DNA of 64,000 nt, taken from the NCBI GenBank assembly GCA_002189035.1, contig NEEC01000061.1, positions 1 through 64,000 on the forward strand. Direction: 5' to 3'. A program made the translations under genes and the position numbers. Positions 25,171 to 36,570 of this stretch are shown here, one piece after another; position 1 is the first letter of the stretch; each line of letters starts with the position of its first letter. Under the pieces are notes generated by a model. It was given only the letters and a program-made list of their open reading frames with translations. It did no database searches and had not been told where the DNA came from. This stretch comes from Utricularia gibba (taxonomy: Eukaryota; Streptophyta; Magnoliopsida; Lamiales; Lentibulariaceae).

Positions 25171-26589
25171 GTGTGCTCGGCCCTGGGACTTCCTACACCA
25201 AGGGGTGGCCTCGCGCAGCCTCGCCATTGACGCCACATCGTCCAAACCGTTTAGAGTCACGCGACACACAGCATACCGTTTCGAAGCTCATTCGAGACGG
25301 TCGTTTTTTGTGTTGGGAGCTTGCCCATCCGAGGAAAGTTCGAAGCTCGAAGGATGGCCTTATATTAGACTTCAATAGTGTCCCAAAATGGTCTAGCCAT
25401 TGGGGACATCGCGACTCCTTTGCTCGTTTTTATGCGAAAATTATTCTCGGATTGCGAAACACGCGTGATTCGTTAATATATGTCAAAATCTTGAATTTCG
25501 CGGCATTCTCATGCGTTTCTCCGAGTGTGCTCGGGCCCTGGGAATTCCTACACCAAGGGTGGGCCTCGCGCATCCTTCGCAATTGACGCCACAACTCCCA
25601 AACCGTTTAGAGTCACGTGGCATAAAGAAATTCGTTTCGAAGCTCATTCGGAGTCGGTCGTTTTTCGTGTTGCGAACTCGCCTATCTGAGGAAAGTTCGA
25701 AGCTCGAAGGATGGCCCTATATTAGCCTTCAATGGTGTCACAAAATGGTCTAGCCATTGGGGACATTGCGACTCCTTTGCTCGTTTTTATGCGAAAACTA
25801 ATCTCGGCTTGCGAAACACGCGTGATTCGTTAATATATGTCAAAATCTTGAATTTCGCGGCATTCTCATGCGTTTCTCCGAGTGTGCTCGGGCCCTGGGA
25901 ATTCCTACACCAAGGGTGGGCCTCGCGCATCCTTCGCAATAGACGCCACAACTCCCAAACCGTTTAGAGTCACGTGGCATAAAGAAATTCGTTTCGAAGC
26001 TCATTATGATTCGGTCGTTTTTCGTGTTGCCAACTCACCCATCTGAGGAAAGTTCGAAGCTCGAAGGATGGCCCTATATTAGCCTTCAATGGTGTCACAA
26101 AATGGTCTAGCCATTGGGGACATTGCGACTCCTTTGCTCGTTTTTATGCGAAAACTAATCTCGGCTTGCGAAACACGTGATTCGTTAATATATGTCAAAA
26201 TCTTGAATTTCGCGGCATTCTCATGCGTTTCTCCGAGTGTGCTCGGGCCCTGGGAATTCCTACCTTAAGGGTGGCCTCGCGCAGCCTTCGCAATTGACGC
26301 CACAACTTCCAAACCGTTTAGAGTCACGTGGCACAAGCAATTCGTTTCGAAGCTCATTCTGAGACGGTCAATTTTCGTGTTGCGAACTCGCCCATCCGAG
26401 GAAAGTTCGAAGCTCGAAGGATGGCCTTATATTAGCCTTCAATGGTTTCAGAAATGGTCTAGCCATTGGGACATTGCGACTCCTTTGCTCGTTTTTATGC
26501 GAAAACTAATCTCGGCTTGCGAAACACGCGTGATTCGTTAATATATGTGAAAATCTTGAATTTCGCGGCATTCTCATGCGTTTCTACGG
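25171..26589. repeat. HOR unit 5: A-B-C-D, four monomers, 1419 bp
   Basis: Monomers start at 25171 (A-like, with gagtcacgcg and gaagctcg), 25525 (B with acattgcgactcc tail), 25882 (C with ttgccaactc) and 26237 (D). This is the first unit with class D and the first of four monomers. It could derive from a five-monomer unit by losing the second B-C' pair and gaining D, or come from another HOR family. Confidence 0.8.
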
Positions 26590-28014
26590 GTGTGCTCGGG
26601 CCCTGGACTTCCTACACCAAGGGTGGCCTCGCGCAGCCATCGCCATTGACGCCACATCGTCCAAACCGTTTAGATTCACGCGACACACAGCATACCGTTT
26701 CGAAGCTCATTCCGAGACGGTCGTTTTTCGTGTTGGGAGCTTGCCCATCCGAGGAAAGTTCGATGCTCGAAGGATGGCCTTATATTAGACTTCAATAGTG
26801 TCCCAAAATGGTCTAGCCATTGGGGACATCGCGACTCCTTTGCTCGTTTTTATGCGAAAATTATTCTCGGATTGCGAAACACGCATGATTCGTTAATATA
26901 TGTCAAAATCTTGAATTTCGCGGCATTCTCATGCGTTTCTCCGAGTGTGCTCGGGCCCTGGGAATTCCTACACCAAGGGTGGGCCTCGCGCATCCTTCGC
27001 AATTGACGCCACAACTCCCAAACCGTTTAGAGTCACGTGGCATAAAGAAATTCGTTTCGAAGCTCATTCTGAGTCGGTCGTTTTTCGTGTTGCGAACTCG
27101 CCCATCTGAGGAAAGTTCGAAGCTCGAAGGATGGCCCTATATTAGCCTTCAATGGTGTCACAAAATGGTCTAGCCATTGGGGACATCGCGACTCCTTTGC
27201 TCGTTTTTATGCGAAAAATTATCTCGGATTGCGAAACACGCGTGATTCGTTAATATATGTCAAAATCTTGAATTTCGCGGCATTCTCATGCGTTTCTCCG
27301 AGTGTGCTCGGGCCCTGGGAATTCCTACACCAAGGGTGGGCCTCGCGCATCCTTCGCAATTGACGCCACAACTCCCAAACCGTTTAGAGTCACGTGGCAT
27401 AAAGAAATTCGTTTCGAAGCTCATTCGGAGTCGGTCGTTTTTCGTGTTGCGAACTCGCCTATCTGAGGAAAGTTCGAAGCTCGAAGGATGGCCCTATATT
27501 AGCCTTCAATGGTGTCACAAAATGGTCTAGCCATTGGGGACGTTGGGACTCGTTTGCTCGTTTTTATGCGAAAACTAATCTCGGCTTGCGAAACACGCGT
27601 GATTCGTTAATATATGTCAAAATCTTGAATTTCGCGGCATTCTCATGCGTTTCTCCGAGTGTGCTCGGGCCCTGGGAATTCCTACACCAAGGGTGGGCCT
27701 CGCGCATCCTTCGCAATGACGCCACAACTCCCAAACCGTTTAGAGTCACGTGGCATAAAGAAATTCGTTTCGAAGCTCATTATGATTCGGTCGTTTTTCG
27801 TGTTGCGAACTCACCCATCTGAGGAAAGTTCGAAGCTCGAAGGATGGCCCTATATTAGCCTTCAATGGTGTCACAAAATGGTCTAGCCATTGGGGACATT
27901 GCGACTCCTTTGCTCGTTTTTATGCGAAAACTAATCTCGGCTTGCGAAACACGCGTGATTCGTTAATATATGTCAAAATCTTGAATTTCGCGGCATTCTC
28001 ATGCGTTTCTACGG
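26590..28014. repeat. HOR unit 6: A-B'-B-C, four monomers, 1425 bp
   Basis: Monomers start at 26590 (A), 26945 (B' with ctgagtcggtcg), 27302 (B) and 27659 (C). The D-A junction just upstream has gtgaaaatc near 26547 where other units have gtcaaaatc; only the junction near 33302 shares it. The A tail has acgcatg, which destroys the acgcgt site. Confidence 0.8.
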
Positions 28015-29432
28015 GTGTGCTCGGGCCCTGGGACTTCCTACACCAAGGGTGGCCTCGCGCAGCCATCGCCATTGACGCCACATCGTCCAAACCGTTTAGA
28101 TTCACGCGACACACAGCATACCGTTTCGAAGCTCATTCCGAGACGGTCGTTTTTCGTGTTGGGAGCTTGCCCATCCGAGGAAAGTTCGATGCTCGAAGGA
28201 TGGCCTTATATTAGACTTCAATAGTGTCCCAAAATGGTCTAGCCATTGGGGACATCGCGACTCCTTTGCTCGTTTTTATGCGAAAATTATTCTCGGATTG
28301 CGAAACACGCGTGATTCGTTAATATATGTCAAAATCTTGAATTTCGCGGCATTCTCATGCGTTTCTCCGAGTGTGCTCGGGCCTGGGAATTCCTACACCA
28401 AGGTGGGCCTCGCGCATCCTTCGCAATTGACGCCACAACTCCCAAACCGTTTAGAGTCACGTGGCATAAAGAAATTCGTTTCGAAGCTCATTCGAGTCGG
28501 TCGTTTTTCGTGTTGCGAACTCGCCTATCTGAGGAAAGTTCGAAGCTCGAAGGATGGCCCTATATTAGCCTTCAATGGTGTCACAAAATGGTCTAGCCAT
28601 TGGGGACGTTGGGACTCGTTTGCTCGTTTTTATGCGAAAACTAATCTCGGCTTGCGAAACACGCGTGATTCGTTAATATATGTCAAAATCTTGAATTTCG
28701 CGGCATTCTCATGCGTTTCTCCGAGTGTGCTCGGGCCCTGGGAATTCCTACACCAAGGGTGGGCCTCGCGCATCCTTCGCAATAGACGCCACAACTCCCA
28801 AACCGTTTAGAGTCACGTGGCATAAAGAAATTCGTTTCGAAGCTCATTATGATTCGGTCGTTTTTCGTGTTGCCAACTCACCCATCTGAGGAAAGTTCGA
28901 AGCTCGAAGGATGGCCCTATATTAGCCTTCAATGGTGTCACAAAATGGTCTAGCCATTGGGGACATTGCGACTCCTTTGCTCGTTTTTATGCGAAAACTA
29001 ATCTCGGCTTGCGAAACACGCGTGATTCGTTAATATATGTCAAAATCTTGAATTTCGCGGCATTCTCATGCGTTTCTCCGAGTGTGCTCGGGCCCTGGGA
29101 ATTCCTACCAAGGGTGGCCTCGCGCAGCCTTCGCAATTGACGCCACAACTTCCAAACCGTTTAGAGTCACGTGGCACAAAGCAATTCGTTTCGAAGCTCA
29201 TTCTGAGACGGTCGTTTTTCGTGTTGCGAACTCGCCCATCCGAGGAAAGTTCGAAGCTCGAAGGATGGCCTTATATTAGCCTTCAATGGTTCAGAAATGG
29301 TCTAGCCATTGGGGACATTGCGACTCCTTTGCTCGTTTTTATCGAAAACTAATCTCGGCTTGCGAAACACGCGTGATTCGTTAATATATGTCAAAATCTT
29401 GAATTTCGCGGCATTCTCATGCGTTTCTACGG
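28015..29432. repeat. HOR unit 7: A-B-C-D, four monomers, 1418 bp
   Basis: Monomers start at 28015 (A), 28371 (B), 28725 (C with ttgccaactc) and 29082 (D). The D unit reads gaattcctaccaagg, has ggttcagaaatgg, and is followed by tttttatcgaaaac, a one-base loss shared with the other D tails near 33251 and 36480. The layout matches unit 5. Confidence 0.8.
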
Positions 29433-30854
29433 GTGTGCTCGGGCCCTGGACTTCCTACACCAAGGGGTGGCCTCGCGCAGCCATCGCCATTGACGCCACA
29501 TCGTCCAAACCGTTTAGATTCACGCGACACACAGCATACCGTTTCGAAGCTCATTCCGAGACGGTCGTTTTTCGTGTTGGGAGCTTGCCCATCCGAGGAA
29601 AGTTCGATGCTCGAAGGATGGCCTTATATTAGACTTCAATAGTGTCCCAAAATGGTCTAGCCATTGGGGACATCGCGACTCCTTTGCTCGTTTTTATGCG
29701 AAAATTATTCTCGGATTGCGAAACACGCATGATTCGTTAATATATGTCAAAAACTTGAATTTCGCGGCATTCTCATGCGTTTCTCCGAGTGTGCTCGGGC
29801 CTGGGAATTCCTACACCAAGGGTGGCCTCGCGCATCCTTCGCAATTGACGCCACAACTCCCAAACCGTTTAGAGTCACGTGGCATAAAGAAATTCGTTTC
29901 GAAGCTCATTCTGAGTCGGTCGTTTTTCGTGTTGCGAACTCGCCCATCTGAGGAAAGTTCGAAGCTCGAAGGATGGCCCTATATTAGCCTTCAATGGTGT
30001 CACAAAATGGTCTAGCCATTGGGACGTTGGGACTCGTTTGCTCGTTTTTATGCGAAAACTAATCTCGGCTTGCGAAACACGCGTGATTCGTTAATATATG
30101 TCAAAATCTTGAATTTCGCGGCATTCTCATGCGTTTCTCCGAGTGTGCTCGGGCCCTGGGAATTCCTACATTAAGGGGTGGCCTCGCGCAGCCTTCGCCA
30201 TTGACGCCACATCGTCCAAACCGTTTAGAGTCACGCGACACACAGCATACCGTTTCGAAGCTCATTCTGAGACGATCGTTTTTCGTGTTGGAGTTCGCCC
30301 ATCCGAGGAAAGTTCGAAGCTCGACGGATGGCCCTATATAAGCCTTGAATGGTGTCACAAATGGCCTAGCCATTGGGGACATCGCGACTCCTTTGCTCGT
30401 TTTTATGCGAAAATTATTCTCGGATTGCGAAACACGCGTGATTCGTTAATATATGTCAAAATCTTGAATTTCGCGGCATTCTCATGCGTTTCTCCGAGTG
30501 TGCTCGGGCCCTGGGAATTCCTACACCAAGGGTGGGCCTCGCGCATCCTTCGCAATTGACGCCACAACTCCCAAACCGTTTAGAGTCACGTGGCATAAAG
30601 AAATTCGTTTCGAAGCTCATTATGATTCGGTCGTTTTTCGTGTTGCGAACTCGCCCATCTGAGGAAAGTTCGAAGCTCGAAGGATGGCCCTATATTAGCC
30701 TTCAATGGTGTCACAAAATGGTCTAGCCATTGGGGACATTGCGACTCCTTTGCTCGTTTTTATGCGAAAACTAATCTCGGCTTGCGAAACACGCGTGATT
30801 CGTTAATATATGTCAAAATCTTGAATTTCGCGGCATTCTCATGCGTTTCTACGG
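29433..30854. repeat. HOR unit 8: A-B'-E-B/C hybrid, four monomers, 1422 bp
   Basis: Monomers start at 29433 (A with acgcatg tail), 29789 (B'), 30143 (an E-class unit with tatataagccttgaatgg) and 30498 (B body with the C-type attatgattcggtcg). A clean E monomer in an A/B/C setting shows that E and B lineages still interleave. The same order recurs at 33345-34770. Confidence 0.8.
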
Positions 30855-31563
30855 GTGTGCTCGGGCCCTGGGACTTCCTACACCAAGGGTGGCCTCGCGC
30901 AGCCATCGCCATTGACGCCACATCGTCCAAACCGTTTAGATCACGCGACACACAGCATACCGTTTCGAAGCTCATTCCGAGACGGTCGTTTTTCGTGTTG
31001 GGAGCTTGCCCATCCGAGGAAAGTTCGATGCTCGAAGGATGGCCTTATATTAGACTTCAATGTGTCCCAAAATGGTCTAGCCATTGGGGACATCGCGACT
31101 CCTTTGCTCGTTTTTATGCGAAAATTATTCTCGGATTGCGAAACACGCGTGATTCGTTAATATATGTCAAAATCTTGAATTTCGCGGCATTCTCATGCGT
31201 TTCTCCGAGTGTGCTCGGGCCCTGGGAATTCCTACACCAAGGGTGGGCCTCGCGCATCCTTCGCAATTGACGCCACAACTCCCAAACCGTTTAGAGTCAC
31301 GTGGCATAAAGAAATTCGTTTCGAAGCTCATTCGGAGTCGGTCGTTTTTCGTGTTGCGAACTCGCCTATCTGAGGAAAGTTCGAAGCTCGAAGGATGGCC
31401 CTATATTAGCCTTCAATGGTGTCACAAATGGCCTAGCCATTGGGGACATCGCGACTCCTTTGCTCGTTTTTATGCGAAAATTATTCTCGGATTGCGAAAC
31501 ACGCGTGATTCGTTAATATATGTCAAAATCTTGAATTTCGCGGCATTCTCATGCGTTTCTACG

Positions 31564-31920
31564 GTGTGCTCGGGCCCTGGGAATTCCTACATTAAGGGGT
31601 GGCCTCGCGCAGCCTTCGCCATTGACGCCACATCGTCCAAACCGTTTAGAGTCACGTGGCACAAAGCATTTCGTTTCGAAGCTCATTCCGAGACGGTCGT
31701 TTTTCGTGTTGGGAGCTTGCCCATCCGAGGAAAGTTCGATGCTCGAAGGATGGCCTTATATTAGACTTCAATGGTGTCACAAAATGGTCTAGCCATTGGG
31801 GACGTTGGGACTCGTTTGCTCGTTTTTATGCGAAAACTAATCTCGGCTTGCGAAACACGCGTGATTCGTTAATATATGTCAAAATCTTGAATTTCGCGGC
31901 ATTCTCATGCGTTTCTCCGA
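31564..31920. repeat. Reference F-class monomer, chimeric E/A type
   Basis: The left part is E-like (gaattcctacattaagg, cattgacgccacatcgtcc). After aaaccgtttagagtcacg it changes to gtggcacaaagcatttcg, ccgagacggtcg, gggagcttgccc and gttcgatgctcgaagg, followed by tagacttcaatgg. The right part is A-like except for gtggcacaaagc, which is close to class D. Units at 14860 and 35480 have the same join. The switch lies in the segment shared by all classes, so F looks like a recombinant. Confidence 0.7.
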
Positions 31921-32988
31921 GTGTGCTCGGGCCCTGGGAATTCCTACACCAAGGGTGGCCTCGCGCATCCTTCGCAATAGACGCCACAACTCCCAAACCG
32001 TTTAGAGTCACGTGGCATAAAGAAATTCGTTTCGAAGCTCATTATGATTCGGTCGTTTTTCGTGTTGCGAACTCACCCATCTGAGGAAAGTTCGAAGCTC
32101 GAAGGATGGCCCTATATTAGCCTTCAATGGTGTCACAAAATGGTCTAGCCATTGGGGACATCGCGACTCCTTTGCTCGTTTTTATGCGAAAATTATTCTC
32201 GGATTGCGAAACACGCGTGATTCGTTAATATATGTCAAAATCTTGAATTTCGCGGCATTCTCATGCGTTTCTCCGAGTGTGCTCGGGCCCTGGGAATTCC
32301 TACACCAAGGGTGGCCTCGCGCATCCTTCGCAATTGACGCCACAACTCCCAAACCGTTTAGAGTCACATGGCATAAAGAAATTCGTTTCGAAGCTCATTC
32401 GAGTCGGTCGTTTTTCGTGTTGCGAACTCGCCTATCTGAGGAAAGTTCGAAGCTCGAAGGATGGCCCTATATTAGCCTTCAATGGTGTCACAAAATGGTC
32501 TAGCCATTGGGGACGTTGGGACTCGTTTGCTTGTTTTTATGCGAAAACTAATCTCGGCTTGCGAAACACGCGTGATTCGTTAATATATGTCAAAATCTTG
32601 AATTTCGCGGCATTCTCATGCGTTTCTCCGAGTGTGCTCGGGCCCTGGGAATTCCTACACCAAGGGTGGGCCTCGCGCATCCTTCGCAATAGACGCCACA
32701 ACTCCCAAACCGTTTAGAGTCACGTGGCATAAAGAAATTCGTTTCGAAGCTCATTATGATTCGGTCGTTTTTCGTGTTGCCAACTCACCCATCTGAGGAA
32801 AGTTCGAAGCTCGAAGGATGGCCCTATATTAGCCTTCAATGGTGTCACAAAATGGTCTAGCCATTGGGGACATTGCGACTCCTTTGCTCGTTTTTATGCG
32901 AAAACTAATCTCGGCTTGCGAAACACACGTGATTCGTTAATATATGTCAAAATCTTGAATTTCGCGGCATTCTCATGCGTTTCTCCGA

Positions 32989-33344
32989 GTGTGTTCGGGC
33001 CCTGGGAATTCCTACCTTAAGGGGTGGCCTCGCGCAGCCTTCGCAATTGACGCCACAACTTCCAAACCGTTTAGAGTCACGTGGCACAAAGCAATTCGTT
33101 TCGAAGCTCATTCTGAGACGGTCAATTTTCGTGTTGCGAACTCGCCCATCCGAGGAAAGTTCGAAGCTCGAAGGATGGCCTTATATTAGCCTTCAATGGT
33201 TTCAGAAAATGGTCTAGCCATTGGGGACATTGCGACTCCTTTGCTCGTTTTTATCGAAAACTAATCTCGGCTTGCGAAACACGCGTGATTCGTTAATATA
33301 TGTGAAAATCTTGAATTTCGCGGCATTGTCATGCGTTTCTACGG
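32989..33344. repeat. Reference D-class monomer (356 bp)
   Basis: Class D has gtgttcggg in the head (at 32989 and 36191), gaattcctaccttaagg, cagccttcgcaattgacgcc, acaacttcc, gtggcacaaagcaattcg, gagacggtcaattttcg in place of gtcgtttttcg, tgcgaactcgcccatccgagg, gccttatattag and caatggtttcagaaaatgg. Its tail is acattgcgactcc, then tttttatcgaaaac lacking the usual g. D occurs at 26237, 29082, 32989 and 36191, and each time the next monomer is A. Confidence 0.78.
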
Positions 33345-34770
33345 GTGTGCTCGGGCCCTGTGACTTCCTACACCAAGGGTGGCCTCGCGCAGCCATCGCC
33401 ATTGACGCCACATCGTCCAAACCGTTTAGATTCACGCGACACACAGCATACCGTTTCGAAGCTCATTCCGAGACGGTCGTTTTTCGTGTTGGGAGCTTGC
33501 CCATCCGAGGAAAGTTCGATGCTCGAAGGATGGCCTTATATTAGACTTCAATAGTGTCCCAAAATGGTCTAGCCATTGGGGACATCGCGACTCCTTTGCT
33601 CGTTTTTATGCGAAAATTATTCTCGGATTGCGAAACACGCATGATTCGTTAATATATATCAAAATCTTGAATTTCGCGGCATTCTCATGCGTTTCTCCGA
33701 GTGTGCTCGGGCCCTGGGAATTCCTACACCAAGGGTGGGCCTCGCGCATCCTTCGCAATTGACGCCACAACTCCCAAACCGTTTAGAGTCACGTGGCATA
33801 AAGAAATTCGTTTCGAAGCTCATTCGGAGTCGGTCGTTTTTCGTGTTGCGAACTCGCCTATCTGAGGAAAGTTCGAAGCTCGAAGGATGGCCCTATATTA
33901 GCCTTCAATGGTGTCACAAAATGGTCTAGCCATTGGGGACGTTGGGACTCGTTTGCTCGTTTTTATGCGAAAACTAATCTCGGCTTGCGAAACACGCGTG
34001 ATTCGTTAATATATGTCAAAATCTTGAATTTCGCGGCATTCTCATGCGTTTCTCCGAGTGTGCTCGGGCCCTGGGAATTCCTACATTAAGGGGTGGCCTC
34101 GCGCAGCCTTCGCCATTGACGCCACATCGTCCAAACCGTTTAGAGTCACGCGACACACAGCATACCGTTTCGAAGCTCTTTCTGAGACGATCATTTTTCG
34201 TGTTGGGAGTTCGCCCATCCGAGGAAAGTTCGAAGCTCGACGGATGGCCCTATATAAGCCTTGAATGGTGTCACAATATGGCCTAGCCATTGGGGACATC
34301 GCGACTCCTTTGCTCGTTTTTATGCGAAAATTATTCTCGGATTGCGAAACACGCGTGATTCGTTAATATATGTCAAAATCTTGAATTTCGCGGCATTCTC
34401 ATGCGTTTCTCCGAGTGTGCTCGGGCCCTGGGAATTCCTACACCAAGGGTGGGCCTCGCGCATCCTTCGCAATTGACGCCACAACTCCCAAACCGTTTAG
34501 AGTCACGTGGCATAAAGAAATTCGTTTCGAAGCTCATTATGATTCGGTCGTTTTCGTGTTGCGAACTCGCCCATCTGAGGAAAGTTCGAAGCTCGAAGGA
34601 TGGCCCTATATTAGCCTTCAATGGTGTCACAAAATGGTCTAGCCATTGGGGACATTGCGACTCCTTTGCTCGTTTTTATGCGAAAACTAATCTCGGCTTG
34701 CGAAACACGCGTGATTCGTTAATATATGTCAAAATCTTGAATTTCGCGGCATTCTCATGCGTTTCTACGG
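33345..34770. repeat. HOR unit 10: A-B-E-B/C hybrid, four monomers, 1426 bp
   Basis: Monomers start at 33345 (A), 33701 (B), 34058 (E) and 34415 (B body with attatgattcggtcg). The order is that of unit 8. The A unit has private changes: gcattgtcatg upstream, cctgtgacttcc, acgcatg and atatatatc. The E unit has gctctttctgag, gatcatttttcg and cacaatatggcc, which look like ordinary point mutations. Confidence 0.8.
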
Positions 34771-36570
34771 GTGTGCTCGGGCCCTGGGACTTCCTACACC
34801 AAGGGGTGGCCTCGCGCAGCCATCGCCATTGACGCCACATCGTCCAAACCGTTTAGATTCACGCGACACACAGCATACCGTTTCGAAGCTCATTCCGAGA
34901 CGGTCGTTTTTCGTGTTGGGAGCTTGCCCATCCGAGGAAAGTTCGAAGCTCGAAGGATGGCCTTATATTAGCCTTCAATGGTGTCCCAAAATGGTCTAGC
35001 CATTGGGACATCGCGACTCCTTTGCTCGTTTTTATGCGAAAATTATTCTCGGATTGCGAAACACGCGTGATTCGTTAATATATGTCAAAATCTTGAATTT
35101 CGCGGCATTCTCATGCGTTTCTCCGAGTGTGCTCGGGCCTGGGAATTCCTACATTAAGGGGTGGCCTCGCGCAGCCTTCGCCATTGACGCCACATCGTCC
35201 AAACCGTTTAGAGTCACGCGACACAAGCATACCGTTTCGAAGCTCATTCTGAGACGATCGTTTTTTCGTGTTGGGAGTTCGCCCATCGAGGAAAGTTCGA
35301 AGCTCGACGGATGGCCCTATATAAGCCTTGAATGGTGTCACAAAATGGCCTAGCCATTGGGGACATCGCGACTCCTTTGCTCGTTTTTATGCGAAAATTA
35401 TTCTCGGATTGCGAAACACGCGTGATTCGTTAATATATGTCAAAATCTTGAATTTCGCGGCATTCTCATGCGCGTTTCCGTGTGCTCGGGCCCTGGGAAT
35501 TCCTACATTAAGGGGTGCCTCGCGCAGCCTTCGCCATTGACGCCACACATCGTCCAAACCGTTTAGAGTCACGTGGCACAAAGCATTTCGTTTCGAAGCT
35601 CATTCGAGACGGTCGTTTTTCGTGTTGGGAGCTTGCCCATCCGAGGAAAGTTCGAGCTCGAAGGATGGCCCTATATTAGCCTTCAATGGTGTCCCAAAAT
35701 GGTCTAGCCATTGGGGACATCGCGACTCCTTTGCTCGTTTTTATGCGAAAATTATTCTCGGATTGCGAAACACGCGTGATTCGTTAATATATGTCAAAAT
35801 CTTGAATTTCGCGGCATTCTCATGCGTTTCTCCGAGTGTGCTCGGGCCCTGGAATTCCTACACCAAGGGTGTGGCCTCGCGCATCCTTCGCAATTGACGC
35901 CACACTCCCAAACCGTTTAGAGTCACGTGCATAAAGAAATTCGTTTCGAAGCTCATTTATGATTCGGTCGTTTTTCGTGTTGGAACTCACCCATCTGAGG
36001 AAAGTTCGAAGCTCGAAGGATGGCCCTATATTAGCCTTCAATGGTGTCACAAAATGGTCTAGCCATTGGGGACATTGCGACTCCTTTGCTCGTTTTTATG
36101 CGAAAACTAATCTCGGCTTGCGAAACACACGTGATTCGTTAATATATGTCAAAATCTTGAATTTCGCGGCATTCTCATGCGTTTCTCCGAGTGTGTTCGG
36201 GCCCTGGGAATTCCTACAAAGGGGTGGCCTCGCGCAGCCTTCGCATTGACGCCACAACTTCCAAACCGTTTAGAGTCACGCACAACTTCCAAACCGTTTA
36301 GAGTCACGTGGCACAAAGCAATTCGTTTCGAAGCTCATTCTGAGACGGTCAATTTTCGTGTTGCGAACTCGCCCATCCGAGGAAAGTTCGAAGCTCGAAG
36401 GATGGCCTTATATTAGCCTTCAATGGTTTCAAAAGTGGTCTAGCCATTGGGGACATTGCGACTCCTTTGCTCGTTTTTATCGAAAACTAATCTCGGCTTG
36501 CGAAACACGCGTGATTCGTTAATATATGTCAAAATCTTGAATTTCGCGGCATTCTCATGCGTTTCTACGG
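34771..36570. repeat. HOR unit 11: A-E-F-C-D, five monomers, 1800 bp
   Basis: Monomers start at 34771 (A with gaagctcg and gccttcaatggtgtccc), 35127 (E), 35480 (F-like with gcgcgtttccgtgtgctc at its border), 35836 (C) and 36191 (D). The D monomer is 380 bp because of a 28-bp internal tandem duplication. One-base losses become frequent again from about 35120, so this unit marks the decay of the clean domain. Confidence 0.75.
36253..36308. repeat. 28-bp tandem duplication inside a D monomer
   Basis: Positions 36253-36280 and 36281-36308 are two identical adjacent 28-bp copies, running from cacaacttcc through aaaccgtttagagtcacg. The monomer is lengthened to 380 bp, the longest intact unit in the window. 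No other monomer has this duplication. The duplicated stretch contains the aaaccgtttagagtcacg core where E/B class switches occur elsewhere. Confidence 0.92.

Larger units (their letters stand above)
30855..33344. repeat. HOR unit 9: A-B-F-C-B-C-D, seven monomers, 2490 bp
   Basis: Monomers start at 30855 (A), 31209 (B), 31564 (F), 31921 (C), 32277 (B), 32632 (C with ttgccaactc) and 32989 (D). It reads as a four-monomer A-B-C-D unit with three extra monomers, consistent with unequal crossing-over between units out of register. An acacacgtg variant precedes the D unit near 32925. Confidence 0.8.
18056..36570. repeat. Block 3: higher-order repeat (HOR) domain
   Basis: Class A monomers begin at 18056, 19841, 21621, 23390, 25171, 26590, 28015, 29433, 30855, 33345, 34771 and 36571. 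The intervals are 1785, 1780, 1769, 1781, 1419, 1425, 1418, 1422, 2490, 1426 and 1800 bp, that is 5, 5, 5, 5, 4, 4, 4, 4, 7, 4 and 5 monomers. Neighbouring monomers differ clearly while same-class monomers in successive units are nearly identical, which is the definition of an HOR. One-base losses are much rarer than in the flanking blocks and most units are 354-357 bp. Classes A-F are described on the reference monomers. Confidence 0.88.

Noticed and set aside
24819-25586. Long open frames (up to 255 codons) with recurrent protein-like words such as IDATSSKPFRVT and LGLRNTRDSLIYVKILNFAAFSCV
   Set aside because: They are translations of the satellite in frames that happen to lack stops. The same words recur in every unit, on both strands and in several frames, and are broken by one-base gaps. 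A 357-bp unit is a multiple of three, so frames can run through adjacent units without any coding selection.
18056-36570. Rice TrsA/Os48 identity as a firm call
   Set aside because: Only the approximate length supports it. I cannot compare sequences here, so it is offered as a hypothesis.
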